This document shows, piece by piece, positions 26,235 through 35,745 of a DNA stretch of 64,000 bases. A program made the position numbers and the translations under genes. Position 1 is the stretch's first letter; every line of letters begins with the position of its first letter. Under the pieces are notes generated by a model, which saw nothing but the letters and a program-made list of their open reading frames with translations, ran no database searches and was not told the origin of the DNA. The stretch is taken from assembly GCA_021769625.1 (NCBI GenBank), contig JAETSN010000013.1, forward strand, positions 1 through 64,000, given 5' to 3'. This stretch comes from [Clostridium] symbiosum (GTDB lineage: Bacteria > Bacillota > Clostridia > Lachnospirales > Lachnospiraceae).

Positions 26235-28799
26235 TTACTTTCGGCCGCAGCAATTCTTATACTTCTTCCCGGATCCGCAAGGGCACGGGTCATTCGGGTA
26301 GATCTTCGCCGCCGCCCTCTTCACCGGCGTCTTTGCCAGCGAATCGTCCTTGTTCGTACCGGTCACTTTCGCCACCTGTTCACGTTCTACCTTTTCCTCC
26401 ACCTTGACATGCATCAGGAGCCTTACGGTGTCCTCCCTGATGTTCTGTGTCATCTCGTCAAACATGGAGTAGCCCGCCATCTTGTATTCCACCAGCGGAT
26501 CTCTCTGGCCGTAAGCCTGCAGGCCCGCGCCCTGACGGAGCTGGTCCATATCGTCGATATGATCCATCCACTTCCTGTCGATGACCTTTAACAGGATAAC
26601 GCGTTCCAGTTCTCTGATCTGCTCCGGATTCGGGAATTCCGCTTCCTTCGCCTCGTAGAGTTTCACCGCTTCACCCTTGAGCTGCTGTTTCAGGTTATCC
26701 TTGTTCGGCTTGGAGAGACGCTCTTCTGTAACCGGCTCCAGCGGAATGATCGGTAAGAGCAGAGAATTCAGTTCATTAAAATTCCATTTCTCCGTATTGT
26801 TGTCGTCACCGATCACCATATCCACACAGTTTTCCGCAATGTCTGTGATCATCTTGTAGATCACATCCCGCATGCTCTCGCCGTTTAAGACACGGAGCCG
26901 CTCTTCGTAGATGATCTCACGCTGCTCGTTCATCACCTGATCGTATTCCAGCAGGTTCTTTCTGATGCCGAAGTTGTTGCCCTCTATCTTCTTCTGGGCG
27001 GATTCGATGGCTTTGGTCAAAGAGCTGTGCTCGATCTCCTGTCCCTCAGGGATGCCCAGCGCATTGAACATCGAGATCATCCGCTCGGAACCGAACAGGC
27101 GCATCAGGTCATCCTCCAGCGAAATATAAAACCGGGATGCACCGGGATCCCCCTGACGTCCGGAACGTCCTCGCAGCTGGTTGTCGATACGCCTGGATTC
27201 GTGCCGCTCCGTACCGATGATCATCAGTCCGCCGGCTGCCCTTGCCTCCTCGTCCAGCTTGATATCCGTACCACGGCCCGCCATATTCGTGGCGATCGTC
27301 ACGGCGCCGTGAATACCCGCATCCGCCACGATCTCCGCCTCCTGTTCGTGGAACTTCGCGTTCAGCACATTATGGGGAATGCCCCGCCTGCGCAGCATGT
27401 TACTGAGTTCCTCCGACGCCTCGATGGTGATCGTGCCTACCAGCACCGGCTGCTGCCTTGCATGGCACTCCTCCACCGCGTCGCAGATCGCTTTCAGTTT
27501 TTCTTTTCTTGTTTTATAGACGCTGTCCTGATAGTCTTTCCTGATCACCGGTTTGTTGGTAGGGATCTCGATGACATCCATACCGTAGATTTCCCGGAAT
27601 TCCTTCTCCTCGGTCAGCGCCGTACCGGTCATGCCCGACTTTTTCTCAAATTTATTGAAGAAGTTCTGGAAGGTGATCGTCGCAAGGGTCTTGCTCTCCC
27701 GTTTTACCTTTACATGTTCCTTCGCTTCAATCGCCTGATGCAGCCCGTCGGAATACCGTCTGCCCGGCATGATACGTCCCGTAAACTCGTCCACGATCAG
27801 CACCTGGTCGTCCTTCACCACATAGTCCTTGTCGCGGAACATCAGGTTGTTGGCGCGCAGCGCCAGATCCATATTGTGCTGGATCTCAAGGTTTTCGGGA
27901 TCCGCCAGATTCTCCAGATTAAAGAACTGCTCCACGCGCTTTACGCCGGCTTCCGTCAGCACGACCACCTTATCTTTTTCATTGACGATAAAGTCGCCGC
28001 TCTCTTCCCGCTGGATGCCCATGATGAAATCCATCTTTGACATCTCTTCCATATCCGCGCCGCGCTGCATCTGTCTCGCCAGAATATCGCAGGCCTCATA
28101 AAGCTTTGTCGATTTTCCGCTCTGTCCCGAAATGATCAGCGGGGTTCTCGCTTCATCCACCAGCACCGAGTCCACCTCATCGATGATGGCGTAGTGGAGG
28201 CCTCTCTGCACAAGCTGCTCCTTATAGATGACCATATTGTCACGCAGATAATCAAATCCCAGTTCGTTGTTTGTCACATAGGTGATATCACAGTTGTAGG
28301 CTTCCCTTCTCTCGTCGTTTTTCATCTGATTCAGAACAACGCCCACGGTAAGCCCCAGGAATTCATGCACCTGCCCCATCCATTCTCTGTCACGGTTTGC
28401 CAGATAGTCGTTCACCGTAACGATGTGCACGCCTTTTCCTTCCAGCGCGTTCAGATAGGCCGGCAGAGTGGAAACAAGGGTCTTTCCTTCACCGGTACGC
28501 ATCTCCGCGATACGCCCCTGATGCAGGATAATGCCGCCGATCAGCTGCACCCTGTAGGGTTCCATATTCAGCACGCGCCTTGCCGCTTCCCGCACCGTCG
28601 CGAAAGCTTCCGGCAGTATATCGTCTAACGTCTCGCCTTCTTCCAGCCTCTTTTTAAATTCTTTTGTCCTGCCTTTTAACTGCTCATCGTCCATGTCCAT
28701 CATCTCATTCCGCAGGGACTCGATCTTATCCACAATGGGCATGATCCGCTTCAGTTCTCTCTGGCTGTGTGTGCCAAAGACTTTGTTGATCACATTCAT
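26235..28799 (-). CDS. secA: Preprotein translocase ATPase SecA
   Basis: An 854-residue motor that drives proteins through SecYEG. Walker A reads [10 protein letters not shown], the DEAD-like box [16 protein letters not shown], and the second nucleotide-binding domain has [12 protein letters not shown]. The C-terminal zinc-binding tail [13 protein letters not shown] is intact, which in other bacteria contacts SecB or the ribosome. GGAGG lies 5-6 nt before the ATG. A hairpin lies in its leader. It sits immediately upstream of prfB in the same direction, a common arrangement in Firmicutes. Confidence 0.97.
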   Translation of the reverse strand: MNVINKVFGTHSQRELKRIMPIVDKIESLRNEMMDMDDEQLKGRTKEFKKRLEEGETLDDILPEAFATVREAARRVLNMEPYRVQLIGGIILHQGRIAEMRTGEGKTLVSTLPAYLNALEGKGVHIVTVNDYLANRDREWMGQVHEFLGLTVGVVLNQMKNDERREAYNCDITYVTNNELGFDYLRDNMVIYKEQLVQRGLHYAIIDEVDSVLVDEARTPLIISGQSGKSTKLYEACDILARQMQRGADMEEMSKMDFIMGIQREESGDFIVNEKDKVVVLTEAGVKRVEQFFNLENLADPENLEIQHNMDLALRANNLMFRDKDYVVKDDQVLIVDEFTGRIMPGRRYSDGLHQAIEAKEHVKVKRESKTLATITFQNFFNKFEKKSGMTGTALTEEKEFREIYGMDVIEIPTNKPVIRKDYQDSVYKTRKEKLKAICDAVEECHARQQPVLVGTITIEASEELSNMLRRRGIPHNVLNAKFHEQEAEIVADAGIHGAVTIATNMAGRGTDIKLDEEARAAGGLMIIGTERHESRRIDNQLRGRSGRQGDPGASRFYISLEDDLMRLFGSERMISMFNALGIPEGQEIEHSSLTKAIESAQKKIEGNNFGIRKNLLEYDQVMNEQREIIYEERLRVLNGESMRDVIYKMITDIAENCVDMVIGDDNNTEKWNFNELNSLLLPIIPLEPVTEERLSKPNKDNLKQQLKGEAVKLYEAKEAEFPNPEQIRELERVILLKVIDRKWMDHIDDMDQLRQGAGLQAYGQRDPLVEYKMAGYSMFDEMTQNIREDTVRLLMHVKVEEKVEREQVAKVTGTNKDDSLAKTPVKRAAAKIYPNDPCPCGSGKKYKNCCGRK

Positions 28800-28822
28800 G
28801 CTTTGCCTCCGTTTGACTATAA

Positions 28823-28854
28823 CCTGCCGCCTCCCCTATTTCTTCGGCGGCAGG
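28823..28854 (-). promoter_or_regulatory. Hairpin in the secA leader
   Basis: CCTGCCGCC and GGCGGCAGG form a perfect 9-bp GC-rich stem with a 14-nt loop. The structure lies between the promoter and the ribosome-binding site, about 14 nt before GGAGG. No U tract follows in the secA direction, so control of translation or mRNA stability is more likely than termination. Confidence 0.5.
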
Positions 28855-28876
28855 CATACTAAACCCAGATTAAAGT

Positions 28877-28905
28877 ATTATAGCAGAAAATGACACGGTG
28901 TTCAA
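28877..28905 (-). promoter_or_regulatory. secA promoter
   Basis: The minus strand reads TTGAAC (28905-28900), a 17-bp spacer and TATAAT (28882-28877). Confidence 0.6.
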
Positions 28906-28976
28906 CTAAAAATGCGAGAACCATTTCCGTTTTCCCCGCATATCATACCAGTAAAGTACAGCGGAGACTTTTTAAT

Positions 28977-29525
28977 ATGAAAGAAACGACACCTTCCAAC
29001 GGAAATAACTGCAATTTCTCCGGTATACGGCCGGCTATGGCGGACTTATCCTGGCCGTCTGTCCGGGTATGCGGAAGAAACCCCTCCTACGCCAATCTGC
29101 TCGGCATAGACCACTCCGGCATGGTATCGGAAATGACCGCGATCACACAATATATCAGCAATGAAAACCGTCTTTCCTCCGAACTGTGTCCTCTCGCAAG
29201 GTCCATCCTCGGCATCGCGATGGCAGAAATGATACATTTGCAGAAACTGGGAGAGCTGATCTGTCTGTTAGGCGGAAATGTAGATTTTACGGCGAGATAC
29301 CGGGGCGGGAAACCCCGTATGTGGACGCCTGCCTATCTGTCATACCGCCCCGGTGCAAGGGAAATGCTGTCAGCGGATATCGAAAGTGAAAAACAGGCGA
29401 TCGCCCAGTATACGGCGCATATCAAAATGATAGATGACGCGTATGTAAACGCGGTGCTCAAAAGGATCATCGTGGACGAAGAGTACCATATCATGCTGCT
29501 TCAGGGGCTCCTTGCGGAGATGTAA
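28977..29525 (+). CDS. Ferritin-like di-metal protein
   Basis: About 182 residues; the start at 28977 has GGAG 10 nt upstream. The four-helix bundle metal motifs are visible in order: Glu in SEMTAITQYI, EMIH (ExxH) in IAMAEMIHLQKL, Glu in ESEKQAIAQY, and EEYH (ExxH) in VDEEYHIMLL. This is the ferritin/rubrerythrin/manganese-catalase class of diiron or dimanganese proteins. The exact substrate cannot be told; oxidative stress or spore coat roles are possible. It is divergent from secA. Confidence 0.8.
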   Translation: MKETTPSNGNNCNFSGIRPAMADLSWPSVRVCGRNPSYANLLGIDHSGMVSEMTAITQYISNENRLSSELCPLARSILGIAMAEMIHLQKLGELICLLGGNVDFTARYRGGKPRMWTPAYLSYRPGAREMLSADIESEKQAIAQYTAHIKMIDDAYVNAVLKRIIVDEEYHIMLLQGLLAEM

Positions 29526-29540
29526 AACCGCCGTCTGTGC

Positions 29541-29569
29541 TTTACACCTTTGCGGGCATTTGCTATAAT
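29541..29569 (+). promoter_or_regulatory. Promoter of the methyltransferase gene
   Basis: TTTACA (29541-29546), a 17-bp spacer and TATAAT (29564-29569). Confidence 0.65.
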
Positions 29570-29606
29570 GATGAAATCATCAGACCGCAAGGAAGGAGCA
29601 CGCCCT

Positions 29607-30473
29607 ATGTGGATAGCCGAAAACTGGAAAGATTACGAAATCATTGATACCTCAGCCGGGGAAAAACTGGAACGCTGGGGAAAATACCTGCTTGTGCGCC
29701 CGGATCCGCAGGTGATCTGGAGTACGCCGAAAGATCACAGCGGCTGGAAAAAAAGAAACGGCCATTATCACAGAAGCAATAAGGGCGGCGGTGAATGGGA
29801 ATTTTTTGATCTGCCGGAGGAATGGAGTATCCGCTACGGGGAACTGACTTTCCGCCTAAAGCCCTTCAGCTTCAAGCATACCGGGCTTTTCCCGGAACAG
29901 GCTGCCAACTGGGACTGGTTTTCCAAACTGATCAGAGATGCAGGACGCCCCGTTAAAGTGCTGAACCTTTTCGCTTACACCGGCGGGGCTACGCTCTCTG
30001 CGGCGAAAGCCGGCGCCAGCGTGACACATGTGGACGCTTCCAAGGGCATGGTAAACTGGGCAAAAGAAAACGCCGTCTCCTCCCATCTTGCGGACGCACC
30101 GATCCGCTGGCTGGTAGATGACTGCGTAAAATTCGTGGAACGGGAGATCCGCCGCGGGAATCATTACGACGCGGTGATCATGGATCCCCCCTCCTACGGA
30201 AGAGGTCCCGGCGGCGAAGTCTGGAAAATGGAAGAGAGCATCTTCCCTTTTCTGACGCTCGTGTCACAATTATTGTCGGACAGACCCCTTTTTGTATTGC
30301 TGAATTCCTATACGACAGGCCTGCAGCCCGCCGTACTTTCTTACATGATGAACACTGTTTTTACAAACCGCCTCGGCGGCCGCGTGGAAGCCGAAGAAAT
30401 CGGGCTTCCGGTGACAAAGAGTTCCCTTGTTCTGCCCTGCGGCGCATCCGGACGGTGGATTTTTGAAACCTGA
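29607..30473 (+). CDS. Class I SAM-dependent methyltransferase, RlmI/RlmK-like
   Basis: 288 residues; the ATG at 29607 has AAGGAG 9 nt upstream and lies downstream of its own promoter. The SAM-binding motif I is VLNLFAYTGGATLSAAKAGA (about 114-133), motif II HVDASKGMVNWAKEN and the catalytic loop VIMDPPSYGRGPGG. The NLFAYTGG and DPPSYGRG patterns match 23S rRNA cytosine-5/guanine-2 methyltransferases of the RlmI/RlmK group. The N-terminal PUA domain of RlmI is missing. The target base is unknown. Confidence 0.85.
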   Translation: MWIAENWKDYEIIDTSAGEKLERWGKYLLVRPDPQVIWSTPKDHSGWKKRNGHYHRSNKGGGEWEFFDLPEEWSIRYGELTFRLKPFSFKHTGLFPEQAANWDWFSKLIRDAGRPVKVLNLFAYTGGATLSAAKAGASVTHVDASKGMVNWAKENAVSSHLADAPIRWLVDDCVKFVEREIRRGNHYDAVIMDPPSYGRGPGGEVWKMEESIFPFLTLVSQLLSDRPLFVLLNSYTTGLQPAVLSYMMNTVFTNRLGGRVEAEEIGLPVTKSSLVLPCGASGRWIFET

Positions 30474-30487
30474 AATTCCTGCCCTTA

Positions 30488-31081
30488 TTAAAATTCATTG
30501 ATGAGCGCCGCTACCGATGCGCCCCAGACAATAAACAGGATCGCATAGATTGCCAGCTTGATCAGCCAGACGATCAAAAATGCCTTGCAGAAATTTGCCT
30601 TGCTCTTCTTTTCCGTATTGCCGAAAGCCCAGACAAGCATTAAAATCACACCGATACAGGGCACGAAAGTCGCCAGGACCAGAAGACCTACCCATTCGCC
30701 CATCCCCACCGGCTCTTCCATCTCCGTCGGCGTCAGGCTCGGTCCCTGATAAGGACCCTGGTTATAATTTGCATAGGGTTGGCCGTAGGCGTAATTATTC
30801 TGCCCATAATTATTTGCATTATTCTGCGGCTGGCCGTAACCGCCCACATTATTCTGGAACTGTCCGTAAGCATTGCCCGCGCCCTGCGGCTGGCCATAAT
30901 TATTTCCCGCATTCTGGGGCTGGCCATAGTTATCCGCCGTACTCTGCGGCTGACCGTAATCATTTGCCGTATTCTGCGGCTGGCTGTAAGTGCTTCCCGC
31001 ATTCTGATCCTGATAAGGGTTTCCGCTGAACTGTCCGCTCACGGTCGTATCCGGTTCCTGATTATTGTTCCAACTATCCAT
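30488..31081 (-). CDS. Membrane protein with Tyr-Gly-Gln-Pro-Gln repeats
   Basis: 197 residues. Residues 1-118 are low complexity with about six imperfect repeats of the form NNYGQPQ(N)AG, rich in Asn, Gln, Tyr and Gly. The C-terminal 70 residues hold two hydrophobic helices (WVGLLVLATFVPCIGVILML and IVWLIKLAIYAILFIVWG). The layout of a disordered N-terminal tail plus a two-helix domain is common in Firmicutes membrane proteins of unknown role. It converges with the methyltransferase gene and precedes the DUF2752 gene's 3' side. Confidence 0.8.
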   Translation of the reverse strand: MDSWNNNQEPDTTVSGQFSGNPYQDQNAGSTYSQPQNTANDYGQPQSTADNYGQPQNAGNNYGQPQGAGNAYGQFQNNVGGYGQPQNNANNYGQNNYAYGQPYANYNQGPYQGPSLTPTEMEEPVGMGEWVGLLVLATFVPCIGVILMLVWAFGNTEKKSKANFCKAFLIVWLIKLAIYAILFIVWGASVAALINEF

Positions 31082-31147
31082 TTTTTATCTCCTTTTCCTT
31101 ATGGTTCTTCTTACTTCCCGCCATGCCGTCACAGGCAGATCCCTCTC

Positions 31148-31642
31148 TCATCTGCCCAGCAGATATCTTATGATGTCCCTGTAGCCGGGTATGATCCGTG
31201 AAAACAGATTATTCCCCGTATAAACATAGGGCGGTTTATCCGGAAAATATCTGATCATGCGCACGATATAGACCGTTATCATAAACAGGGCGATCCCGGT
31301 GAGCGCCCAGGTAAGTCCTCTGCATTTTCGTCCTCTTATATACCTCTCAAACGCAAACCACAAAGCCCACAGCACCCAGAGGCCCGCCGCCGGATTCAGC
31401 GCCCATGATCTCAAAAACTGGCCTTTCAGCAGATACAAAACAGCCCTTGTCATGCCGCAACCCGGACAGGGAAAGCCGGTCACGATCACCGAGGGACAAA
31501 AAGCGCCGAACAGGGCATGCATCACAAAATACATCACCACAACCGCCAGCACACCCGCTCCGTGCTGCCTGACATCCTGTTTTATCCTTCCCCATACAAT
31601 GGGCACGGTATCTCGCATCTCTCTTTTCATCTTCTCTATCAT
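31148..31642 (-). CDS. DUF2752 family membrane protein
   Basis: 164 residues with three hydrophobic helices. The family signature is CPGCGMTRAVLYLLKGQF, with the conserved CPxCG motif followed by a helix. Function unknown. It lies 66 nt upstream of the repeat-rich protein gene on the same strand and 35 nt downstream of the CDF transporter, so the three are probably one transcript. Confidence 0.85.
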   Translation of the reverse strand: MIEKMKREMRDTVPIVWGRIKQDVRQHGAGVLAVVVMYFVMHALFGAFCPSVIVTGFPCPGCGMTRAVLYLLKGQFLRSWALNPAAGLWVLWALWFAFERYIRGRKCRGLTWALTGIALFMITVYIVRMIRYFPDKPPYVYTGNNLFSRIIPGYRDIIRYLLGR

Positions 31643-31677
31643 ACCATGTATATTAAAAAAACACCAGTGCTATATTT

Positions 31678-32562
31678 TCACCCCTGCCCATGATACGGAT
31701 TCACATGCACCATGCAGTGCTTGACTGCCGGAAATTCCCGCTCGATAGCCGCGTGCACCCGCTCCGCAATATCATGGCTCTCCTCCAGCGACTTGCTCCC
31801 GTCCGCGGAGAACTCCACATCCACATAGATCTTATCCCCGAAAAGCCGGGTCTTCATATCATCGATATCTATCACGCCGTCTTCCTTCTGCACCACTTCC
31901 CGCATCTGGTCCACCAGCTCATCCGGGCAGGATTTATCCACCATCTTATCCATGGCGTCCCGACAGATATCAAAGGCCGCCTTCTCGATAAACAGACAGA
32001 TCACCACGCTCGCCACCGCATCCAGCACCGGATATCCCATTCTGGCGCCCAGAATACCGATAAAAGCGCCCACGGAAGAGAGCGCGTCGGAACGATGGTG
32101 CCACGCATCCGCCATCAGCGCGCCGGAATTTATCTTTTTCGCCGCCGCCCTCGTATACCAATACATCCACTCCTTCACCAGAATAGACAGCACTGCGGCA
32201 GCCAGCGCAAGCAGTCCCGGCACCGCCAGATCCCCATAGTTTCCGCCCGCTATTTTCTGGATACCCTTGATGCCGATCCCGCCGCCGGTGAGCGCCAGGA
32301 CCGCCGCAAGGAAAAGGGATGCCATGCATTCCATCCGTTCATGCCCGTACTGGTGATCCGCATCCGACTTTTTCCGCGACATGGCGATACCTACGATCAC
32401 GATGATCGTGCTGAATACATCCGACGCGGAATGTACCGCGTCCGAGATCATGGCGCCGGAAGAGGCTATGATACCTGCCACCAGTTTCAGCAGAGACAGG
32501 ATCAGGTTCACCACAATACTGACCGCCGACACTTTATATGCAAGATTATGTTTCTTTTTCAT
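31678..32562 (-). CDS. Cation diffusion facilitator (divalent metal efflux)
   Basis: 294 residues, six membrane helices and a C-terminal cytoplasmic domain. Metal-site motifs are visible: SDAVHSASDVFST in helix 2 (HxxxD) and DAWHHRSDALSS in helix 5 (HxxxD). The C-terminal part carries histidine-containing VHAAIEREFPAVKHCMVHVN, typical of the dimerising metal-sensing domain. The substrate is probably zinc, iron or manganese; which one cannot be told. It has its own promoter. Confidence 0.93.
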   Translation of the reverse strand: MKKKHNLAYKVSAVSIVVNLILSLLKLVAGIIASSGAMISDAVHSASDVFSTIIVIVGIAMSRKKSDADHQYGHERMECMASLFLAAVLALTGGGIGIKGIQKIAGGNYGDLAVPGLLALAAAVLSILVKEWMYWYTRAAAKKINSGALMADAWHHRSDALSSVGAFIGILGARMGYPVLDAVASVVICLFIEKAAFDICRDAMDKMVDKSCPDELVDQMREVVQKEDGVIDIDDMKTRLFGDKIYVDVEFSADGSKSLEESHDIAERVHAAIEREFPAVKHCMVHVNPYHGQG

Positions 32563-32599
32563 TGCCTAAAACGATCCTTTCAGATAAATCATTCTTACC

Positions 32600-32628
32600 A
32601 AAATACAACTCCTACACTATTCTGTCAA
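32600..32628 (-). promoter_or_regulatory. Promoter of the CDF transporter gene
   Basis: The minus strand reads a consensus TTGACA (32628-32623), a 17-bp spacer and TATTTT (32605-32600). Confidence 0.6.
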
Positions 32629-32769
32629 GATTTTTGATCTATAATTTTACTGTAAAAGTCTACAACCTTCCATCCGGACTGCCCACTTGCTGCGCTGTCC
32701 GTACACGCGCCATGCAGCTTGCTGCGGGGGACTTCACTTATGGTGGTGCATATTTAACTGCATGGGCGT

Positions 32770-33225
32770 TTAGTTAGCCTTCTCTACTTCCGGCAGCTTG
32801 ATGTCCGTCACCCTCTCCCATTCCTTTGTCCCTTCCACCTTATACACCTCGCTGCGGTTTCTTGACAGGAATTTTATCAGTTCATAACAGTTGATCCATA
32901 TCTCATTGTTGCTCTCTTTCTGGGACTCATCGAATACCAGCTCCAGACCGAAATGAAGATGCACCGTCTCTATATTATTCACGTTCTCCGTGGCGCTGTA
33001 TCCGGTATGTCCCATATAGCCGATCACATCCCCGGCAGTCACGATATCCCCCTCCTTCAGATTTTCCGCATAAGGATAGTTCTGCCGCAGATGTGCATAG
33101 TAATAGTAGCGTTTTTTATCGAAGCTGCGGATGCCGATCCGCCAGCCGCCGTACTGGTTCCAGCCCAGCGCCTCCACATAGCCGGATTCTACTGCGATGA
33201 TTGGCGTACCGATATGGATAATAAA
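32770..33225 (-). pseudogene. 3' part of an M23 metallopeptidase gene, interrupted by the prophage
   Basis: The reading frame is open from the prophage junction and gives GTPIIAVESGYVEALGWNQY, then WRIGIRS, YYYYAHL and the zinc ligand pair in ETVHLHFGLEL. These are the second half of a LytM-type M23 domain. The first zinc motif (HxxxD), signal peptide and start codon are missing; upstream the frame runs into phage sequence. The 5' part should lie beyond the other prophage end. In this form it cannot make an active cell-wall endopeptidase. Precise excision could restore it. Confidence 0.8.
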
Positions 33226-33254
33226 TGGAGTATATATTAAGGAATTGTTTCGTC
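33200..33254. other. Left prophage junction (attachment site region)
   Basis: Peptidase-like coding sequence (GTPIIAVESG on the minus strand) ends at about 33205-33225, and the phage amidase gene stops at 33255. The crossover core must lie in this short AT-rich segment, but it cannot be defined without the other junction, which is outside the window. Confidence 0.55.
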
Positions 33255-33968
33255 TTATGCCATAACAATGAAAGCGTCAAATCCCTCTTTGCGCAGCTTA
33301 TCCGCCATCACATCTGCATTCCCTTTCTTGCTGTATGCGCCTACCTGTACGCGATACAACGCACCTGTCGGTCCTGTGGCGGTCTCTTCGCCTGATCCGG
33401 CCGGTTCTGTCTCCGGAGCATTCTGAACACTCTGTCCAGTGATACCTCTGACGATAGCCGAAGCCATAGAGAAGTAATCGTATTTCTCCACATCATCTTT
33501 ATCATCCACAAAACAGCACTCAACCAACATCGCCGGCGCTTTAGTTTTTTTCAGCACAATCAGCCCGGGTCTGTATTTTATGCCACGATTTTTAAACCCC
33601 AGCTCTGCTATGGCAGCACACACTTTTTCCGCTGTGCTCTTGGATGCGCTGTCTGCTGAGCATATCAAAACCTCCACGCCTGTTGTCTTTCCGTTCCCTT
33701 TCTGATCCGCAGCGCCGCTGTTAAGATGTATGCTCACATCCAGATCCGCCGCATGAGCGTTGCATTTTGCTATAATTTTATTTAATACATCACTTTGACC
33801 GCTTCCGTTATCCACGGTGCAATCGTATACTGTATGCCCGAGTTCCCGGAGCTGTGATATTACCTCGTCTTTCACCCGTCTGTTTTCCGTTGACTCATTG
33901 ATCAGACCTACAGCGCCGCATGCTACTTTCCCCGCCGGATTATGCCCGGCATGTACATTGATAATCAT
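33255..33968 (-). CDS. Phage endolysin: N-acetylmuramoyl-L-alanine amidase with SPOR domain
   Basis: 237 residues. The N-terminal amidase_3 domain (about 1-180) has the zinc-binding pattern: His in HAGHNPAG, Glu in INESTENRRV, His in VSIHLNSGA, and the catalytic Glu in MLVECCFVDD. A Pro/Glu/Thr linker leads to a C-terminal SPOR domain (YRVQVGAYSKKGNADVMADK) that binds denuded glycan strands. It lacks a signal peptide, so it needs the holin next to it to reach peptidoglycan. It is the last gene of the late operon at the prophage edge. Confidence 0.93.
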   Translation of the reverse strand: MIINVHAGHNPAGKVACGAVGLINESTENRRVKDEVISQLRELGHTVYDCTVDNGSGQSDVLNKIIAKCNAHAADLDVSIHLNSGAADQKGNGKTTGVEVLICSADSASKSTAEKVCAAIAELGFKNRGIKYRPGLIVLKKTKAPAMLVECCFVDDKDDVEKYDYFSMASAIVRGITGQSVQNAPETEPAGSGEETATGPTGALYRVQVGAYSKKGNADVMADKLRKEGFDAFIVMA

Positions 33969-34010
33969 ATTTTTCCCTTCTTCCTATTATAGGATGCGAA
34001 AAGAGGGCAG

Positions 34011-34520
34011 TTATTCGCCCTCTCTGTTTTTAGTATCAATATTGCCCTGCTTCTGTTCCCCCAGCTCTTCCACCTGTGACTTTATATTCCGGGTAAGCTT
34101 TTCCAAAAATACCGGCAGTTCCACTTCCATATCTTTTATGTTTTCCAGAATGCTGATGATCTCGTTGCAGATGATCCATATAGCTACGATGCACGCCACC
34201 AGAAATGTAAACAGAAGCGCTATACCTACTGTCTCAGACGCATATTTCAGCAGTACATCTATCATTGCTCCTACCACTACCAGAAGCCACATACAGACTT
34301 TTTTGGCAATGCCTTTGATTGATTTGTAGGAGCTGATATTCTCATCTCTGAACTTGCACGCCATTAATCCCGTTACATAATCAATAAAATTACTAAGCAC
34401 CATCAGCCCTACTGGAACCGCCAGAATACCCAGAATCGAAGTAAAAAAAGAAGAGACTGCCGTCACAGTCCCTTTTACAATATTTTCGGTTTTCATTTTA
34501 CTTTTTCCTTTCTGATTCAC
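34011..34520 (-). CDS. Phage holin (holin 4_1 / toxin secretion family)
   Basis: 169 residues with three to four helices. The family signature is VPVGLMVLSNFIDYVTGLMA, followed by GIAKKVCMWLLVVVGAMIDV. A charged C-terminal coil (about 125-169) is typical. It forms lesions in the membrane that release the adjacent amidase. Confidence 0.9.
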   Translation of the reverse strand: MNQKGKSKMKTENIVKGTVTAVSSFFTSILGILAVPVGLMVLSNFIDYVTGLMACKFRDENISSYKSIKGIAKKVCMWLLVVVGAMIDVLLKYASETVGIALLFTFLVACIVAIWIICNEIISILENIKDMEVELPVFLEKLTRNIKSQVEELGEQKQGNIDTKNREGE

Positions 34521-34588
34521 TATGAAATTGTATATGCTTTTCTATCCGGTCTCTTTCCGGAGGATCCCTGATCATATTGGCCTGATTA

Positions 34589-35743
34589 TCATTCATTTCC
34601 TTCCGTGCTCCCGTTTTCCAAAGCAGCAATCCTTGCTTCCAAAGCTGCGTATCTTTCGTCTGTATATTTCTTTGCATCCAAAAGGGCTTTTTTTGCAGAA
34701 ATAGCCTGTACTGTTAAAACTTCTTCATTATTTGTTTCAACACTGGATTTCAGTATCACTCCCTGATTTCCGAATATGTACAGCTGCCCAAACGCTTTTG
34801 TAATACAGTTCATGGTAACTTCCGGAGCAATCTCTATCAGATTATCCAGCGTCTTATCTGCAATACTCTCCTCCTTTTTCACGACCAGCATCTCATGGCT
34901 ATTAATAAATATCTGGCATCCATTAAAATATACCCCATCTACAAAAGCAAAGTTTTTTCCGTTGCTCATCAGCATACATTCATCAGAATTCGTAATCTTA
35001 TAAAGGTTATAAGCTCCAGTAAAAGCCATAGCATACAGTTCATCTTTGCATTCAAAGGCTTTTGAATTATCCGCTATTTGTATCTGTTCGTATTTATTCA
35101 CAGACATAGTGTCCCCGGCTATTCTTTTAATATAGGGGCGGGTATATCCTGAACTATATACGCTATAAAAAACAAGGATATCTTTTGAATTTTTGGCGAG
35201 TGAAACTGTTTGAAATGTTTCATCCTTCTCTTCTTCCCATCCCTCCTCCAGATTCCCGATGCATATATACGTTTTTTCTGCCGAAGCTGATATAATGGTA
35301 GCAAGAATAATATATTTTCCATTTACAGGATAGACAAGGATGTACTCTGACGCATAACCCTTTTTGCTATCAATCTCCTTTTTCTCATACGATTCAAAAT
35401 CAGATGTGACGATAAGCAGCCCCTTTTGCGTTTCTTTACTTGTCCCATCAGTCAGCGTTACCGTCCCGCTATAGCTGCCTGCGAGAATAAATCTGCTGCC
35501 GTCCCAATCGATATCTTTTAATTTACAATTCTTATACTCCAGCGTATGGCTCTGCCATGCTTCTCCATCTGTAGTATACATTATAGTTCCATCTGCTGTT
35601 ATAGCCGCCAGATATCCGTTTTTATAAATTACTTTTATAAAATTACCAAATACACCTGATTGCATCTGGATCCATCTATAATCCTCAATTTCGGTTACTA
35701 TCGCACTTTCTGATAATGTCGTTATATTTGTTTTTCCCAGCAT
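34589..35743 (-). CDS. Putative receptor-binding tail protein with propeller-like repeats
   Basis: 384 residues. The body shows repeated short beta motifs of the type YLAAITADGTIMYTTDGEAW and WDGSRFILAGSYSGTVTLTD, which suggest a beta-propeller (BNR/WD-like). The last 50 residues form a coiled coil (AKKALLDAKKYTDERYAALE). It is the last tail gene before the lysis cassette, where host-binding proteins usually lie. Receptor binding is inferred from position and fold. Confidence 0.65.
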   Translation of the reverse strand: MLGKTNITTLSESAIVTEIEDYRWIQMQSGVFGNFIKVIYKNGYLAAITADGTIMYTTDGEAWQSHTLEYKNCKLKDIDWDGSRFILAGSYSGTVTLTDGTSKETQKGLLIVTSDFESYEKKEIDSKKGYASEYILVYPVNGKYIILATIISASAEKTYICIGNLEEGWEEEKDETFQTVSLAKNSKDILVFYSVYSSGYTRPYIKRIAGDTMSVNKYEQIQIADNSKAFECKDELYAMAFTGAYNLYKITNSDECMLMSNGKNFAFVDGVYFNGCQIFINSHEMLVVKKEESIADKTLDNLIEIAPEVTMNCITKAFGQLYIFGNQGVILKSSVETNNEEVLTVQAISAKKALLDAKKYTDERYAALEARIAALENGSTEGNE

Positions 35744-35745
35744 AC

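Noticed and set aside
30733-31002. Regular short repeats considered as a CRISPR array
   Set aside because: The repeats are imperfect, in frame and encode YGQPQ units of a membrane protein; there are no unique spacers between constant repeats.
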